Source: Mucilaginibacter sp. UR6-11 (GTDB lineage Bacteria > Bacteroidota > Bacteroidia > Sphingobacteriales > Sphingobacteriaceae). From it: a stretch of DNA of 64,000 nucleotides. Every line of letters begins with the position of its first letter. Position 1 is the stretch's first letter. The DNA lies in contig NZ_JAJIWO010000004.1 of the NCBI RefSeq assembly GCF_020880695.1, forward strand, positions 310,001-374,000, in the 5' to 3' direction. A program made the position numbers and the translations under genes. The notes beneath the pieces are model-generated. The model saw nothing but the letters and a program-made list of their open reading frames with translations, made no database searches and was not told the origin of the DNA. This document shows, piece after piece, positions 56,901 to 64,000 of this stretch.

Positions 56901-57087
56901 AAACTATAACTACTCGTTGTTTAAAGATGGTAAACAAACCGCCGGGAATGAGGTACAATTTGGGATCTCTTTATTAAACGGATTAACGGGTCTTACCAAA
57001 ACCTATAACCACACCGGCTTAAGCGATAAATACAAAGCACAATTGGATGTTTATGTTAAAGATTTTGGGGTTAATTTGAAGCAGTAA
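53956..57087 (+). CDS. TMEM260-like GT-C membrane protein (DUF2723)
   Basis: 1043 residues. The N-terminal part has about twelve membrane helices with the signature PSASFWDCGEFIA (Asp34 and Glu37, the acidic pair of GT-C enzymes) followed by VAHQPGAPLFTMIG. A large soluble segment begins near residue 350, another helix group lies near 520-625, and the C-terminal 400 residues are soluble with a TPR-like end. The human relative TMEM260 is a protein O-mannosyltransferase, so a protein glycosylation role is possible but not shown. It is a very common Bacteroidota protein; its real substrate is unknown to me. Confidence 0.8.
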   Translation: MKYNKINNLFGWIAFLIASITYILTLEPSASFWDCGEFIACIYRLQVAHQPGAPLFTMIGKIFSLLSMGHLDKVAYWTNMASALASGATILFLFWTITALAKKILIKKEDDLHLTNIILIMGAGMVGALAYAFSDTFWFSAVESEVYAQSSLCTAIVFWAILKWDAHADEPRSDKWIIFIAYVMGLSIGIHLLNLLVIPAIALVVYFRKSKSASTWGTIKVFLLGVVIVAAVLWGIIQYTVKGAAFSDLFFVNTLGFGFGSGAIVFFLLLFATLIAGILYTIRPSNTTIITAAVCFVLTLTISAGILGFFMSVIIAAILEYGFKIREKRFALNSFLICTAFILFGYSSFVMIVIRAKAGTNLNNSNPQDAFALNGYLNRDQYGDTPLLYGQFFDSKAIDQTEGANIYRRGETKYEIVGKKQNIVYDHNTIFPRMFSEKAGHAQFYRDWVQLPEGQSPTFADNLSFFFSWQVNQMYTRYFLWNFVGRTNEMDGQDNGIDGNWISGWNFSKVLPYSVTKSKTYNRLFFLPLILGLLGVYFHFKRNQKDAGVVVVLFFFTGIAILLYLNQDPLQPRERDYAYAGSFYAFAIWIGLAVLCIADLLSKKERKINAALLATVVCLAVGPVLMANQEWDDHDRSTKLTPHDMAYDYLNSCAPNAILFTFGDNDTYPLWYIQEVENVRPDVRIVNLSLLGTDWYIRQMTGKMNESAPLPITMAFNKYKTGTRDLIYYNDAKIPGSLELKDVFDFITSDNKDAMVQFENGESMNYLPTKNFKLTVNADDVIKTGTVPADKKDQIAPVMDFTYPGGAYVTKDNLAMMDILSHNNWKRPVYFTVTCPPENMMGLGKYMYNEGFAYRLLPLKPDTAATPLDATNSLVMYNNLVNKFKWGNFKTAGYLDHESLTQFLPLITRVYLNLADKLVKEGHPDLAKKALHKFDDVMPAIIPVQEIAVRKYYMAELAYRLGETALADKNVSQIEDYVANSLNYNYSLFKDGKQTAGNEVQFGISLLNGLTGLTKTYNHTGLSDKYKAQLDVYVKDFGVNLKQ

Positions 57088-57172
57088 TAGCCATTATGCG
57101 CAGCACAATTACAATTTTACAGCGTGCTGTTACTTCGCCGCGCCCCTCCGGCAAAAGCAAATTATATTAAAG

Positions 57173-57208
57173 AAAAAGGCCGGGCTTCCTATGAAGCCCG
57201 GCCTTTTT
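57173..57208. terminator. Bidirectional terminator between the TMEM260-like gene and accA
   Basis: A 16-bp perfect stem (57173-57188 and 57193-57208, core AAAGGCCGGGCTTC) with loop CTAT and A/T-runs on both flanks, in the gap between two convergent genes. Confidence 0.92.
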
Positions 57209-57227
57209 TCTTTAAGGATCACTGTTA

Positions 57228-58184
57228 TCACCCTTCTATTACCACACCCATTGAGCAGAACTTGTCTATACGCTCGGTAACCAGTTCGTTAACGTCGCGT
57301 TCTTTAAGGGCTTTAATATCTTTTAACAGTTGTTTCTTTAAGGTGGCTGCCATGGCAACCGGGTCCTGATGTGCGCCGCCCAGTGGCTCTTTAATAACGC
57401 CGTCAATCAGTTTATTTTTTAACATCTCGGTCGAGGTCAGTTTCAGCATCTCTGCAGCACGTTCTTTTTGCTCCCACGTTTTAAACAGAATGGTTGAGCA
57501 GTTCTCGGGCGATATAACCGAATACCACGAGTTATCCAGCATCATTACCTTATCGCCAATACCAATACCCAATGCGCCACCCGATGCACCTTCGCCAATA
57601 ACTACGCAAATAACCGGCACTTTAAGTACCGCCATCTCCAGCAGATTCCGCGCGATGGCTTCGCCCTGGCCGCGCTCTTCAGCTTCCAGCCCCGGGAACG
57701 CTCCCGGTGTATCAATAAGCGTAACTACCGGTTTGCCAAATTTTTCGGCCAGCCTCATCAATCTTAAAGCCTTGCGGTAACCTTCTGGGTTAGCCATACC
57801 GAAATTGCGGTACTGCCGTTCTTTGGTATTGCGGCCTTTTTGATGGCCTATGAACATAACTGTTTCGCCATTTAAGGTACCAAAACCACCAATTATAGCT
57901 TTATCGTCGCCAACCGTGCGGTCGCCGTGCAATTCAATAAAATCGTCGCACATCAGCTCCAGGTATTGTAAAGTATATGGCCTTTCGGGATGACGGGAGA
58001 TCTGCACTTTTTGCCAGCCTGTCAGGTTACCGTATATTTCTTTCTTGGTTGCTTCTAATTTACTCTCCAGCTCAGCCACTGTTGCAGACATGTCTAACTT
58101 ATTTTTGTCTTCAACCTGCTTCACTTTTTCAATCTGGTGAAGCAAATCTGCCAATGGTTTTTCAAAATCGAACGTAATCTTCAT
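57228..58184 (-). CDS. accA: Acetyl-CoA carboxylase carboxyltransferase subunit alpha
   Basis: 318 residues, full length. Helical N-terminus ([20 protein letters not shown]) and the crotonase-like core with [37 protein letters not shown] and [15 protein letters not shown] (oxyanion hole) are conserved. It moves carboxyl groups from biotin to acetyl-CoA in fatty acid synthesis, with AccD as partner elsewhere. Confidence 0.97.
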   Translation of the reverse strand: MKITFDFEKPLADLLHQIEKVKQVEDKNKLDMSATVAELESKLEATKKEIYGNLTGWQKVQISRHPERPYTLQYLELMCDDFIELHGDRTVGDDKAIIGGFGTLNGETVMFIGHQKGRNTKERQYRNFGMANPEGYRKALRLMRLAEKFGKPVVTLIDTPGAFPGLEAEERGQGEAIARNLLEMAVLKVPVICVVIGEGASGGALGIGIGDKVMMLDNSWYSVISPENCSTILFKTWEQKERAAEMLKLTSTEMLKNKLIDGVIKEPLGGAHQDPVAMAATLKKQLLKDIKALKERDVNELVTERIDKFCSMGVVIEG

Positions 58185-58233
58185 ATCTAAAATAATGAGG
58201 GCGCTAAATTAAATAAATTGAACGGCATATTCA

Positions 58234-58737
58234 TCAATTACGTTTCTGCAAGCCTTCATACCTGTCTATTTGTTTCTGCGACAATAGTTTTTGTGTTGAT
58301 AAACAGGCCTGTAACAACGCGTTTCTTAATTCGCCCTGGTATAATCCATAACGGTTAGCATAAAAAATAAGGCCGCCATCCTGCACTTTATTATACCTGA
58401 ACATGCTATCAAGCATCCGTTCTGTATCAATAACAGAACCGCCAATCTGTAATCTGCGACGCCTTAGGTAAGCGCTGGCCTCAGTTATTTTCTTTATTTG
58501 TATAGGACTAAGGTCTAGTTCATTGCGCCATTTCAGTACTTTATCCGGTAGTGGATAATGGTTCATTTCAGCAACCCGGGCCAGTTCCTCGCCTGCTTCA
58601 CCTTTTAAATAAGCCTGATATTGCTGATAGGTTAAGGTACGTGCCGGCGAATGCCCGGCCGATGTATCCGTATGGGTTTGCGCATAAATTAAGGTAGCCA
58701 TCAGCACCGGCAAAAAAGAAAATAAAGTTTTAAGCAT
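58234..58737 (-). CDS. Spy-like secreted protein of unknown function
   Basis: 167 residues. A signal peptide (to about residue 20) and then a helical protein with LDLSPIQIKKITEASAYLRRRR and LLSQKQIDRYEGL, the LTxxQ-like pair found in Spy/CpxP periplasmic chaperones. The middle is charged (RRRRLQIGGSVIDTERMLDSMF). A Spy-like periplasmic role is inferred; a different helical secreted protein cannot be excluded. The gene is divergent from the AlkD-like gene with an 83-base gap. Confidence 0.6.
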   Translation of the reverse strand: MLKTLFSFLPVLMATLIYAQTHTDTSAGHSPARTLTYQQYQAYLKGEAGEELARVAEMNHYPLPDKVLKWRNELDLSPIQIKKITEASAYLRRRRLQIGGSVIDTERMLDSMFRYNKVQDGGLIFYANRYGLYQGELRNALLQACLSTQKLLSQKQIDRYEGLQKRN

Positions 58738-58820
58738 AAATTTTGTTTACCCAATAAACGGCATTTGAGCCACAAAGTTCATTAAATTTTATAATTTTCG
58801 GGAAATTAACCTGCTGCGTT

Positions 58821-59480
58821 ATGGATGTTACCGAAGTTATCGCCCTGTTAAAACAAAAAGCCGACGCCAAATACCGCGACGGAATGCTGCGTTTTGGCAT
58901 TGAGAATGAAAAAGCGCTTGGCGTTAAAATTCCGGAACTGAGACAGCTGGCTAAACAGATCAAAAGTGATCATGAGCTGGCGCAAAAATTATGGGCTACT
59001 GACATCCACGAGGCGCGCATACTGGCGTCAATGATAGATGACCCGGCGCTGGTAACACCACAACATATTGACAGGTGGGCCAAAGATTTTACGTCCTGGG
59101 ATATCTGCGATCAGGTTTGCGGCAACCTGTTTGACCGCACCCCGTACGCCATTGAAAAAGCAATTGAATTTAGTGCACATAAAGAAGAATTTGTAAAACG
59201 CGCCGGCTTTGTGCTGATGGCCGCATGCGCGGTGCACAATAAAAAAGCACCCGATGATGTTTTTATCAGCTTCTTCCCCATCATGGAACGCGAGGCCTGG
59301 GACGACCGGAACTTTGTAAAGAAGGCTGTAAACTGGGCGTTGCGCCAGGTTGGTAAACGCAACAGGGTGCTGTTACCGGTTGCTATTGCCTGCGCAGAGC
59401 GGATTTTGCTACAGGATAGCAAAGCTGCCAGATGGATAGCGGGTAATGCGTTAAGCGAATTGAGGAAGAAAATAAAGTAA
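58821..59480 (+). CDS. AlkD-like DNA alkylation repair protein
   Basis: 219 residues, all helical with HEAT-like repeats. KIPELRQLAKQIK, HEARILASMIDDPALV, FTSWDICDQVCGNLF and NFVKKAVNWALRQVGKRN are typical of AlkD-family 3-methyladenine/7-methylguanine glycosylases. It excises alkylated bases without base flipping in the known relatives. Four bases before the Crp-family gene, so co-transcription is likely. Confidence 0.87.
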   Translation: MDVTEVIALLKQKADAKYRDGMLRFGIENEKALGVKIPELRQLAKQIKSDHELAQKLWATDIHEARILASMIDDPALVTPQHIDRWAKDFTSWDICDQVCGNLFDRTPYAIEKAIEFSAHKEEFVKRAGFVLMAACAVHNKKAPDDVFISFFPIMEREAWDDRNFVKKAVNWALRQVGKRNRVLLPVAIACAERILLQDSKAARWIAGNALSELRKKIK

Positions 59481-59484
59481 ACCT

Positions 59485-60069
59485 ATGCTTTTCCATTTTA
59501 AAAATCAATTTCCGCAATTAAATCCATTTTGGGATAAGTATCTTGAATTTCAGCAGCGGCAGGAAGTTGCCGCAAAAACCATTTTGCTGGCAGAAGGAAC
59601 AGTGTCACAAAATTATATTTTTATTGAGAAAGGCTGTGTCAGGGCCTTTTTTAATAACAACGGAGACGATAAAACCGTACAGTTCTTTTTTGAAAATGAA
59701 GGCCTTACCTCGTTTGAAAGCTTTATTAATGATACCCCCGGCCAGTTCACTATTGAAACCATCGAACCATCGGTTGTCTATTTATTGCCTAAACAATATG
59801 TTATCCGGTTGATGGAGGAGTTAAGTTCCGAGCCTTATTTTGCCCGGCTGATTATGCAGGTATCGGCCGGGCGGCAAACCCATTATATTAATGAGTTTGT
59901 TTCCTTTATCAGGGATAAGCCCGAGCAGCGTTATCAAAAATTACTAACTGAAAGACCACATATTATACAACGGGTGCCGCAGCATTACATAGCATCCTAC
60001 CTGGGTGTAAGCACTGTGCATTTAAGCCGCATCAAAAGCAAACTGGCAAAAGGTAAATTACATTTCTGA
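59485..60069 (+). CDS. Crp/Fnr-family transcriptional regulator
   Basis: 194 residues. An N-terminal cNMP-binding-like beta-roll (LLAEGTVSQNYIFIEKGCVRAFF, ENEGLTSFESFINDTPGQFTIETIEPS) leads through a dimer helix to a short C-terminal helix-turn-helix (HYIASYLGVSTVHLSRIKSKL). The cyclic-nucleotide-binding residues are not the E. coli ones. A perfect palindrome (60074-60089) begins four bases after its stop, and an MDR oxidoreductase follows, suggesting autoregulation and/or control of that gene. Confidence 0.87.
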   Translation: MLFHFKNQFPQLNPFWDKYLEFQQRQEVAAKTILLAEGTVSQNYIFIEKGCVRAFFNNNGDDKTVQFFFENEGLTSFESFINDTPGQFTIETIEPSVVYLLPKQYVIRLMEELSSEPYFARLIMQVSAGRQTHYINEFVSFIRDKPEQRYQKLLTERPHIIQRVPQHYIASYLGVSTVHLSRIKSKLAKGKLHF

Positions 60070-60073
60070 ATTT

Positions 60074-60089
60074 GATAACATATGTTATC
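60074..60089. promoter_or_regulatory. Palindromic candidate operator
   Basis: GATAACATATGTTATC is a perfect 16-bp palindrome between the Crp-family gene and the MDR oxidoreductase, 53 bases before the latter's start. Its spacing and size fit a dimeric regulator site, and the neighbouring Crp-family protein is the natural candidate. Confidence 0.6.
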
Positions 60090-60142
60090 GTCGCCGCGCT
60101 GCTTACTTAGCTAATTTTATCCCCTGACAAAAAAGAAAAAAA

Positions 60143-61114
60143 ATGAAAGCAGCAATAATTTACGACAAAAACGAATTGCCTCAGTATATGGATTTCCCCG
60201 ATCCCATAGCCCAAACCAATAACGAACTACTGGTAACGGTCAGGGCTGTCGCCATTAAACATTTTGATAAAGGGCGCGCTACCGGTAAGCACTATACCAG
60301 CAACGCGCCCAAACCCGGTAGCCGGGTGGTTGGCGGCGATGGCGTTTGTTTGCTTGCAGACGGCACCAGGGTGTATGCAATGGGCGTATCTGGTATGCTG
60401 GCGGAGAAAGCGACTATAGACCGCGACCGGATGGTTAAATTACCCCGGGAACTGGATGATGCCGCAGCGGCTGCGCTGCCTAATGCGGTAATTGGCGCGG
60501 CAATGGGGCTGAGGTTTAAAGCGGATATCCAACCCGGTGACGTGGTACTGATTAACGGCGCCACGGGTTTTACCGGCCGTATAGCTGTCCAGATCGCCAA
60601 ATATTACGGCGCAAAAAAAGTTATTGTAACCGGCAGAAATCAGCAGTCGCTTAATGACCTCTTAAAACTTGGTGCAGACGAAGTAGTTTCTGTTTTGCAG
60701 GATGATGAGTCATTTAAAGCACAGCTTAAAGCAATCCATGCCCAAACACCTATTGATATTATCATAGATTACCTGTGGGGGCACACCGCCGAAATCATAC
60801 TTGCCTGTATAAAGGGCGACGGCTCATTTACCAACCATATCCGGTATGTATCGGTAGGCAGCGTAACCGGCGATCTGATCCAGCTATCGGCAGCTAACCT
60901 CCGGAGTGTCAACATTCAGCTAAGCGGCTCGGGTTTGGGCGCCTGGTCAAGGCAGCAGGTTGGCCTGCTTTTTACCGAAATATTGCCCGATATGTTTCAA
61001 CTGGCCGCGGCAGGTAAACTTAAAACGGAAACTATTACGGTTAAGCTAAAGGATATCGCTAAACTTTGGGATATGGATATTCCGGCCGGAAAACGCCTGG
61101 TGGTAACCATCTAA
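60143..61114 (+). CDS. Zinc-independent MDR-family oxidoreductase
   Basis: 323 residues. It opens MKAAIIYDKNELPQYM and has the nucleotide-binding VVLINGATGFTGRIAVQIAKYYGAKKVIVTGRNQQ, with the usual alcohol dehydrogenase-like GroES domain in front. It resembles quinone oxidoreductase-like reductases that neighbour Crp/Fnr-type regulators in Bacteroidota. Its substrate is not known. Confidence 0.85.
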   Translation: MKAAIIYDKNELPQYMDFPDPIAQTNNELLVTVRAVAIKHFDKGRATGKHYTSNAPKPGSRVVGGDGVCLLADGTRVYAMGVSGMLAEKATIDRDRMVKLPRELDDAAAAALPNAVIGAAMGLRFKADIQPGDVVLINGATGFTGRIAVQIAKYYGAKKVIVTGRNQQSLNDLLKLGADEVVSVLQDDESFKAQLKAIHAQTPIDIIIDYLWGHTAEIILACIKGDGSFTNHIRYVSVGSVTGDLIQLSAANLRSVNIQLSGSGLGAWSRQQVGLLFTEILPDMFQLAAAGKLKTETITVKLKDIAKLWDMDIPAGKRLVVTI

Positions 61115-61116
61115 TT

Positions 61117-61151
61117 GCGGCAATGATCTTTATTCTAAAGATCATTGCCGC
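61117..61151. terminator. Perfect hairpin after the MDR oxidoreductase
   Basis: GCGGCAATGATCTTTA (61117-61132) and its perfect complement (61136-61151) with a three-base loop TTC start two bases after the stop. No T-tract follows, so a mixed terminator or RNA-stability role is inferred. Confidence 0.6.
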
Positions 61152-61202
61152 CGAAGGCGCTTCAAAACCGTATATTAGTGAGGCAATTAATAATGTCACC
61201 AC

Positions 61203-62408
61203 ATGCGCCTTAAAAACCTTATCGTCCTAACTGTATTAATTTATAACGGATTATCCGCTTATAGCCAAACAAGGCTCAATGGCAAAGTGATTTCCGCTAC
61301 AGATAAACAGCCAATCTCTAACGTTTCCATCAGTCTGCAAGGCAAAGATATCGGCACCGTTACTAACGAAGAAGGCAGGTTTACACTCGTTGCCCGGCTT
61401 ACCCCCGCCGATTCATTAGCTATTGATTACCTGGGCTATAAATCACAAAAAATAGGCCTGAATAATATTAGATTAAGCCAGGAATTAGTGATCCAACTGG
61501 ATACTTTAATCCGGCAATTAAAAGAAGTGGCTGTAAAACCACTTACGCTGCGTCAATTGCTGGACAGCATTACCATCCATAATCAAAAAGCGTTTTTAAC
61601 TCCCATGAAATTGAATGGCTATTATCGCGAATTTGTATTTACCAATAATAAATGCACCGAATATGCAGATGCGCTTACCACCTATTTTAGAAGCACCAAT
61701 AAATTATCAGATGACGGGCAACTAAAGATCATCGCATCCCGCTGCGCCGAAGCAAAAGAAGACAATAAAGACAAGTCGGCCGCTAAAGAATTTTATCTGG
61801 ACTCAAAAGTGCCACCCAACAGGCTTTTTGAATATGCCATGCTTTATGGAATGATAGATAAGTACTTCCCGGTTGAGGACTTGAAGTATTATAATTATAC
61901 CATGGAAAGCGTGCAAAACTCAACCGACCTGGTAGTAATTGTGTCGCCAAAACCTGCAGCTGCTGATAAAATACACCGGGTAACATTTCATCTGACTGAT
62001 GATTTTACCCTGCAATCATACCGGCTGGAAATAGATCCCACACGAATGCAAAATTTACCCAGCCGCAGTTTACTGGGCATCCACGTAAAAGTCTTGAAAC
62101 GATATGCCGAGGTTAATTATGAACGGTCAGGCAATAAAATATATCCCAGGTTTTTCAAATTTGATGTGATGGTACATATTGGCGGTAAGTTTTCAGGCAC
62201 AACGCTTGATCAAACTTACAATCCACGAAGTGAGTATGTTACCACGGATATCAGTACAACTAACCTTACACCTTTTGCCCGCAGCGAAGTTTATAAAAAA
62301 GGCAACCTCTGCAATAACGGTGTGGCAATTAATGACGCCTTATTAAAGGAACACAATTTTATTACGCCAAGCACGAAGGACAGTTTGGCGATAAGCTCGA
62401 TGAGGTAA
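61203..62408 (+). CDS. CarboxypepD_reg-like secreted protein
   Basis: 401 residues. Signal peptide (about 1-20), then a regulatory-like domain (RLNGKVISATDKQPISNVSISLQG, TVTNEEGRFTLVARL, YLGYKSQKIGLNN), followed by a longer C-terminal beta-rich part (LNGYYREFVFTNNKCTEYADAL; FHLTDDFTLQSYRLEIDPTRM) found in many Bacteroidota surface or periplasmic proteins. No enzyme motif is visible. Function unknown. Confidence 0.8.
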   Translation: MRLKNLIVLTVLIYNGLSAYSQTRLNGKVISATDKQPISNVSISLQGKDIGTVTNEEGRFTLVARLTPADSLAIDYLGYKSQKIGLNNIRLSQELVIQLDTLIRQLKEVAVKPLTLRQLLDSITIHNQKAFLTPMKLNGYYREFVFTNNKCTEYADALTTYFRSTNKLSDDGQLKIIASRCAEAKEDNKDKSAAKEFYLDSKVPPNRLFEYAMLYGMIDKYFPVEDLKYYNYTMESVQNSTDLVVIVSPKPAAADKIHRVTFHLTDDFTLQSYRLEIDPTRMQNLPSRSLLGIHVKVLKRYAEVNYERSGNKIYPRFFKFDVMVHIGGKFSGTTLDQTYNPRSEYVTTDISTTNLTPFARSEVYKKGNLCNNGVAINDALLKEHNFITPSTKDSLAISSMR

Positions 62409-62453
62409 TCCCCCGGGATCTCTTTTTAGCCGAGACTTTTTTATTTTTTAAAG

Positions 62454-62474
62454 CCCCCGCTTTTAGGCGGAGGG
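62454..62474. repeat. Short GC-rich hairpin before the glyS promoter
   Basis: CCC-CCGC (62454-62460) pairs with GCGG-A-GGG (62467-62474; one bulged A). Flanking GTTTGGGTGGGG is a familiar intergenic element in Bacteroidota; a single copy is present here. Confidence 0.55.
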
Positions 62475-62505
62475 TTTGGGTGGGGTGAAAAAAGATATAT
62501 ATTTG
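62475..62505 (+). promoter_or_regulatory. Promoter of glyS
   Basis: TTTG at 62475-62478 and TATATTTG at 62498-62505, 19 bases apart, match the Bacteroidota -33/-7 consensus exactly. The glyS ATG is eight bases after the -7 element, so the message would be nearly leaderless or the true start lies slightly further down. Confidence 0.75.
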
Positions 62506-62513
62506 CCCCTATT

Positions 62514-63995
62514 ATGAGCAAGAATACCGACGAACTGTTTAAAAACGTTATAGCACACGCCAAGGAGTATGGCTTTGTTTTCCCGAGTAGTGAGATCTAT
62601 GATGGCCTGAGCGCCGTTTATGACTATGGCCAGTTTGGGGCCGAGCTGAAAAACAATCTTAAAACCTACTGGTGGAAATCAATGGTGCAACTGCATGATA
62701 ATATCGTTGGTATTGATTCGGCCATATTTATGCACCCTAAGATCTGGAAGGCAAGCGGTCACGTTGATGGCTTTAGCGACCCGATGATCGACAATAAAGA
62801 TTCAAATAAACGCTACCGCGCCGACCAGCTGCTGGAGGACCGCATAGCCAAACTTGACGAGGAAGGCAAAACCAGCGAGGCCGAGGAATTACAGGTAGAA
62901 ATGGATAACGCCCTTAAAGCCGAGAACCTTCCACGCCTGCGCGAACTGATCATCGAACAAAATATAAAATGCCCTATCAGCGGCACTGCTAACTGGACAG
63001 AAGTACGCCAGTTTAACCTGATGTTCAGCACCCAGGTAGGCGCTATAGCGGATGAATCTGACACGATATACCTGCGCCCTGAAACAGCGCAGGGCATTTT
63101 TGTAAACTATCTTAACGTACAAAAATCAGGCAGGATGAAAATTCCGTTTGGTATAGCGCAGATAGGTAAAGCGTTTCGTAACGAGGTTATTGCCCGGCAG
63201 TTCATTATCCGCATGCGTGAGTTTGAGCAAATGGAAATGCAATATTTTGTGCGCCCCGGCACACAGAAGGAGTGGTTTGAAAAATGGAAAGCAGCCCGCC
63301 TTAAATGGCACCTTGCTTTAGGTACCGACGCTGCTAAATACCGCTATCACGAACATACCAAGCTGGCCCATTATGCGGATGCCGCCTATGACATTGAGTT
63401 TGAGTTCCCGTTTGGTTTTAAAGAGGTTGAAGGCATCCATAGCCGTACTGATTTTGACCTGAGCCAGCACCAGCAGTTCTCGGGCAAAAAAATGCAATAT
63501 TTTGATCCGGAAATTGATCCGGCTACTGATAAACCTTACGGCAACTACATCCCTTACGTAATTGAAACCTCCATAGGTTTAGACCGGATGTTCCTGCTAA
63601 CCATGATAAATGCCTATGAGGAAGAAGACCTGAGCACTGCCGAGAAACAGGATAGCCGCACCGTGTTGCACCTGCACCCCTGCCTGGCCCCGGTTAAAGC
63701 CGCCATTTTCCCGCTGACTAAAAAAGACGGCCTGCCTGAAAAAGCCCGCGAGATTATGGACCAACTTAAACTTGATTTTAACCTGCAATATGAAGAGAAA
63801 GATGCCATTGGTAAACGCTACCGCCGCCAGGATGCCATAGGAACGCCTTTTTGCATCACGGTTGATCATCAAACGCTTGAAGATAATACCGTTACCATCC
63901 GCCATCGCGACAGCATGCAACAAGAGCGGGTAGCTGCTGATGAATTGGATAAGATCATTGGCGACCTGGTAAGCTGGAAGAATTTGCTTAAATAA
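62514..63995 (+). CDS. glyS: Glycyl-tRNA synthetase
   Basis: 493 residues, the dimeric class II (alpha-type) enzyme. Motif 2-like RPETAQGIFVNYLNVQKSGRMKIPFGIAQIGKAFRNE, the REFEQMEMQYFV segment and motif 3 IETSIGLDRMFLL are visible, with the C-terminal anticodon-binding domain (VLHLHPCLAPVKAAIFPL) last. It charges tRNA-Gly. It ends five bases before the end of the window. Confidence 0.97.
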   Translation: MSKNTDELFKNVIAHAKEYGFVFPSSEIYDGLSAVYDYGQFGAELKNNLKTYWWKSMVQLHDNIVGIDSAIFMHPKIWKASGHVDGFSDPMIDNKDSNKRYRADQLLEDRIAKLDEEGKTSEAEELQVEMDNALKAENLPRLRELIIEQNIKCPISGTANWTEVRQFNLMFSTQVGAIADESDTIYLRPETAQGIFVNYLNVQKSGRMKIPFGIAQIGKAFRNEVIARQFIIRMREFEQMEMQYFVRPGTQKEWFEKWKAARLKWHLALGTDAAKYRYHEHTKLAHYADAAYDIEFEFPFGFKEVEGIHSRTDFDLSQHQQFSGKKMQYFDPEIDPATDKPYGNYIPYVIETSIGLDRMFLLTMINAYEEEDLSTAEKQDSRTVLHLHPCLAPVKAAIFPLTKKDGLPEKAREIMDQLKLDFNLQYEEKDAIGKRYRRQDAIGTPFCITVDHQTLEDNTVTIRHRDSMQQERVAADELDKIIGDLVSWKNLLK

Positions 63996-64000
63996 AAAAA

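Overview
The window looks like a chromosomal segment of a Bacteroidota bacterium, most probably a Sphingobacteriaceae member of the Mucilaginibacter/Pedobacter type. The reasons are: atpD-atpC standing apart from the other ATP synthase genes; promoter-like TTTG-N18/19-TAnnTTTG elements; weak Shine-Dalgarno signals; many CarboxypepD_reg-like and outer-membrane beta-barrel proteins; and a DUF2723 membrane protein. The genus is an inference; no rRNA or other taxonomic marker is present.

Bases 1-22004 hold one dense plus-strand glycan cluster: sixteen recognisable or probable glycosyltransferases (families 2, 4, 10, 11, 61, a family-8-like and others), two membrane acyltransferase-3 proteins, two hexapeptide O-acetyltransferases, a methyltransferase, a Wzy-like membrane protein and an exosortase/archaeosortase-family protein. 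Many junctions overlap as ATGA or TTGA, which suggests tight translational coupling. The left end is cut by the window. The sugar-nucleotide, initiating-transferase, flippase and export genes expected for such a pathway are not in view.

Bases 22043-30818 are mostly housekeeping: obg, adk, tRNA-Arg(ACG) and a peroxiredoxin on the minus strand; then a frameshifted DUF2809-like gene, a small membrane protein, an MpaB-like oxygenase, a TlpA-like thioredoxin-fold protein, a quinone-oxidoreductase-like protein and atpDC on the plus strand. An 801-bp non-coding stretch follows (30819-31619). It carries repeats, palindromes and a possible Ile/Leu/Val-rich leader peptide.

Bases 31620-45206 are a complete-looking branched-chain amino-acid locus: ilvD, ilvB, ilvN, a methyltransferase, ilvC, leuA, leuC, leuD, a second LeuA/citramalate-synthase-like enzyme, leuB and ilvA. 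Only the branched-chain aminotransferase is absent. Many intercistronic gaps here and elsewhere hold hairpins or short tandem words. Two of the hairpins (before atpC and before ilvB) are related by compensatory base changes.

Bases 45259-53742 are mostly minus-strand: a CarboxypepD_reg protein, an M1 peptidase, an ArsC/Spx-like protein, an outer-membrane beta-barrel protein, pth, rplY/ctc, prs and tRNA-Gln(TTG). Bases 53956-63995 hold a large TMEM260/DUF2723-like membrane protein, accA, a Spy-like periplasmic protein, an AlkD-like DNA repair protein, a Crp-family regulator with a perfect palindrome just after it, an MDR oxidoreductase, another CarboxypepD_reg protein and glyS.
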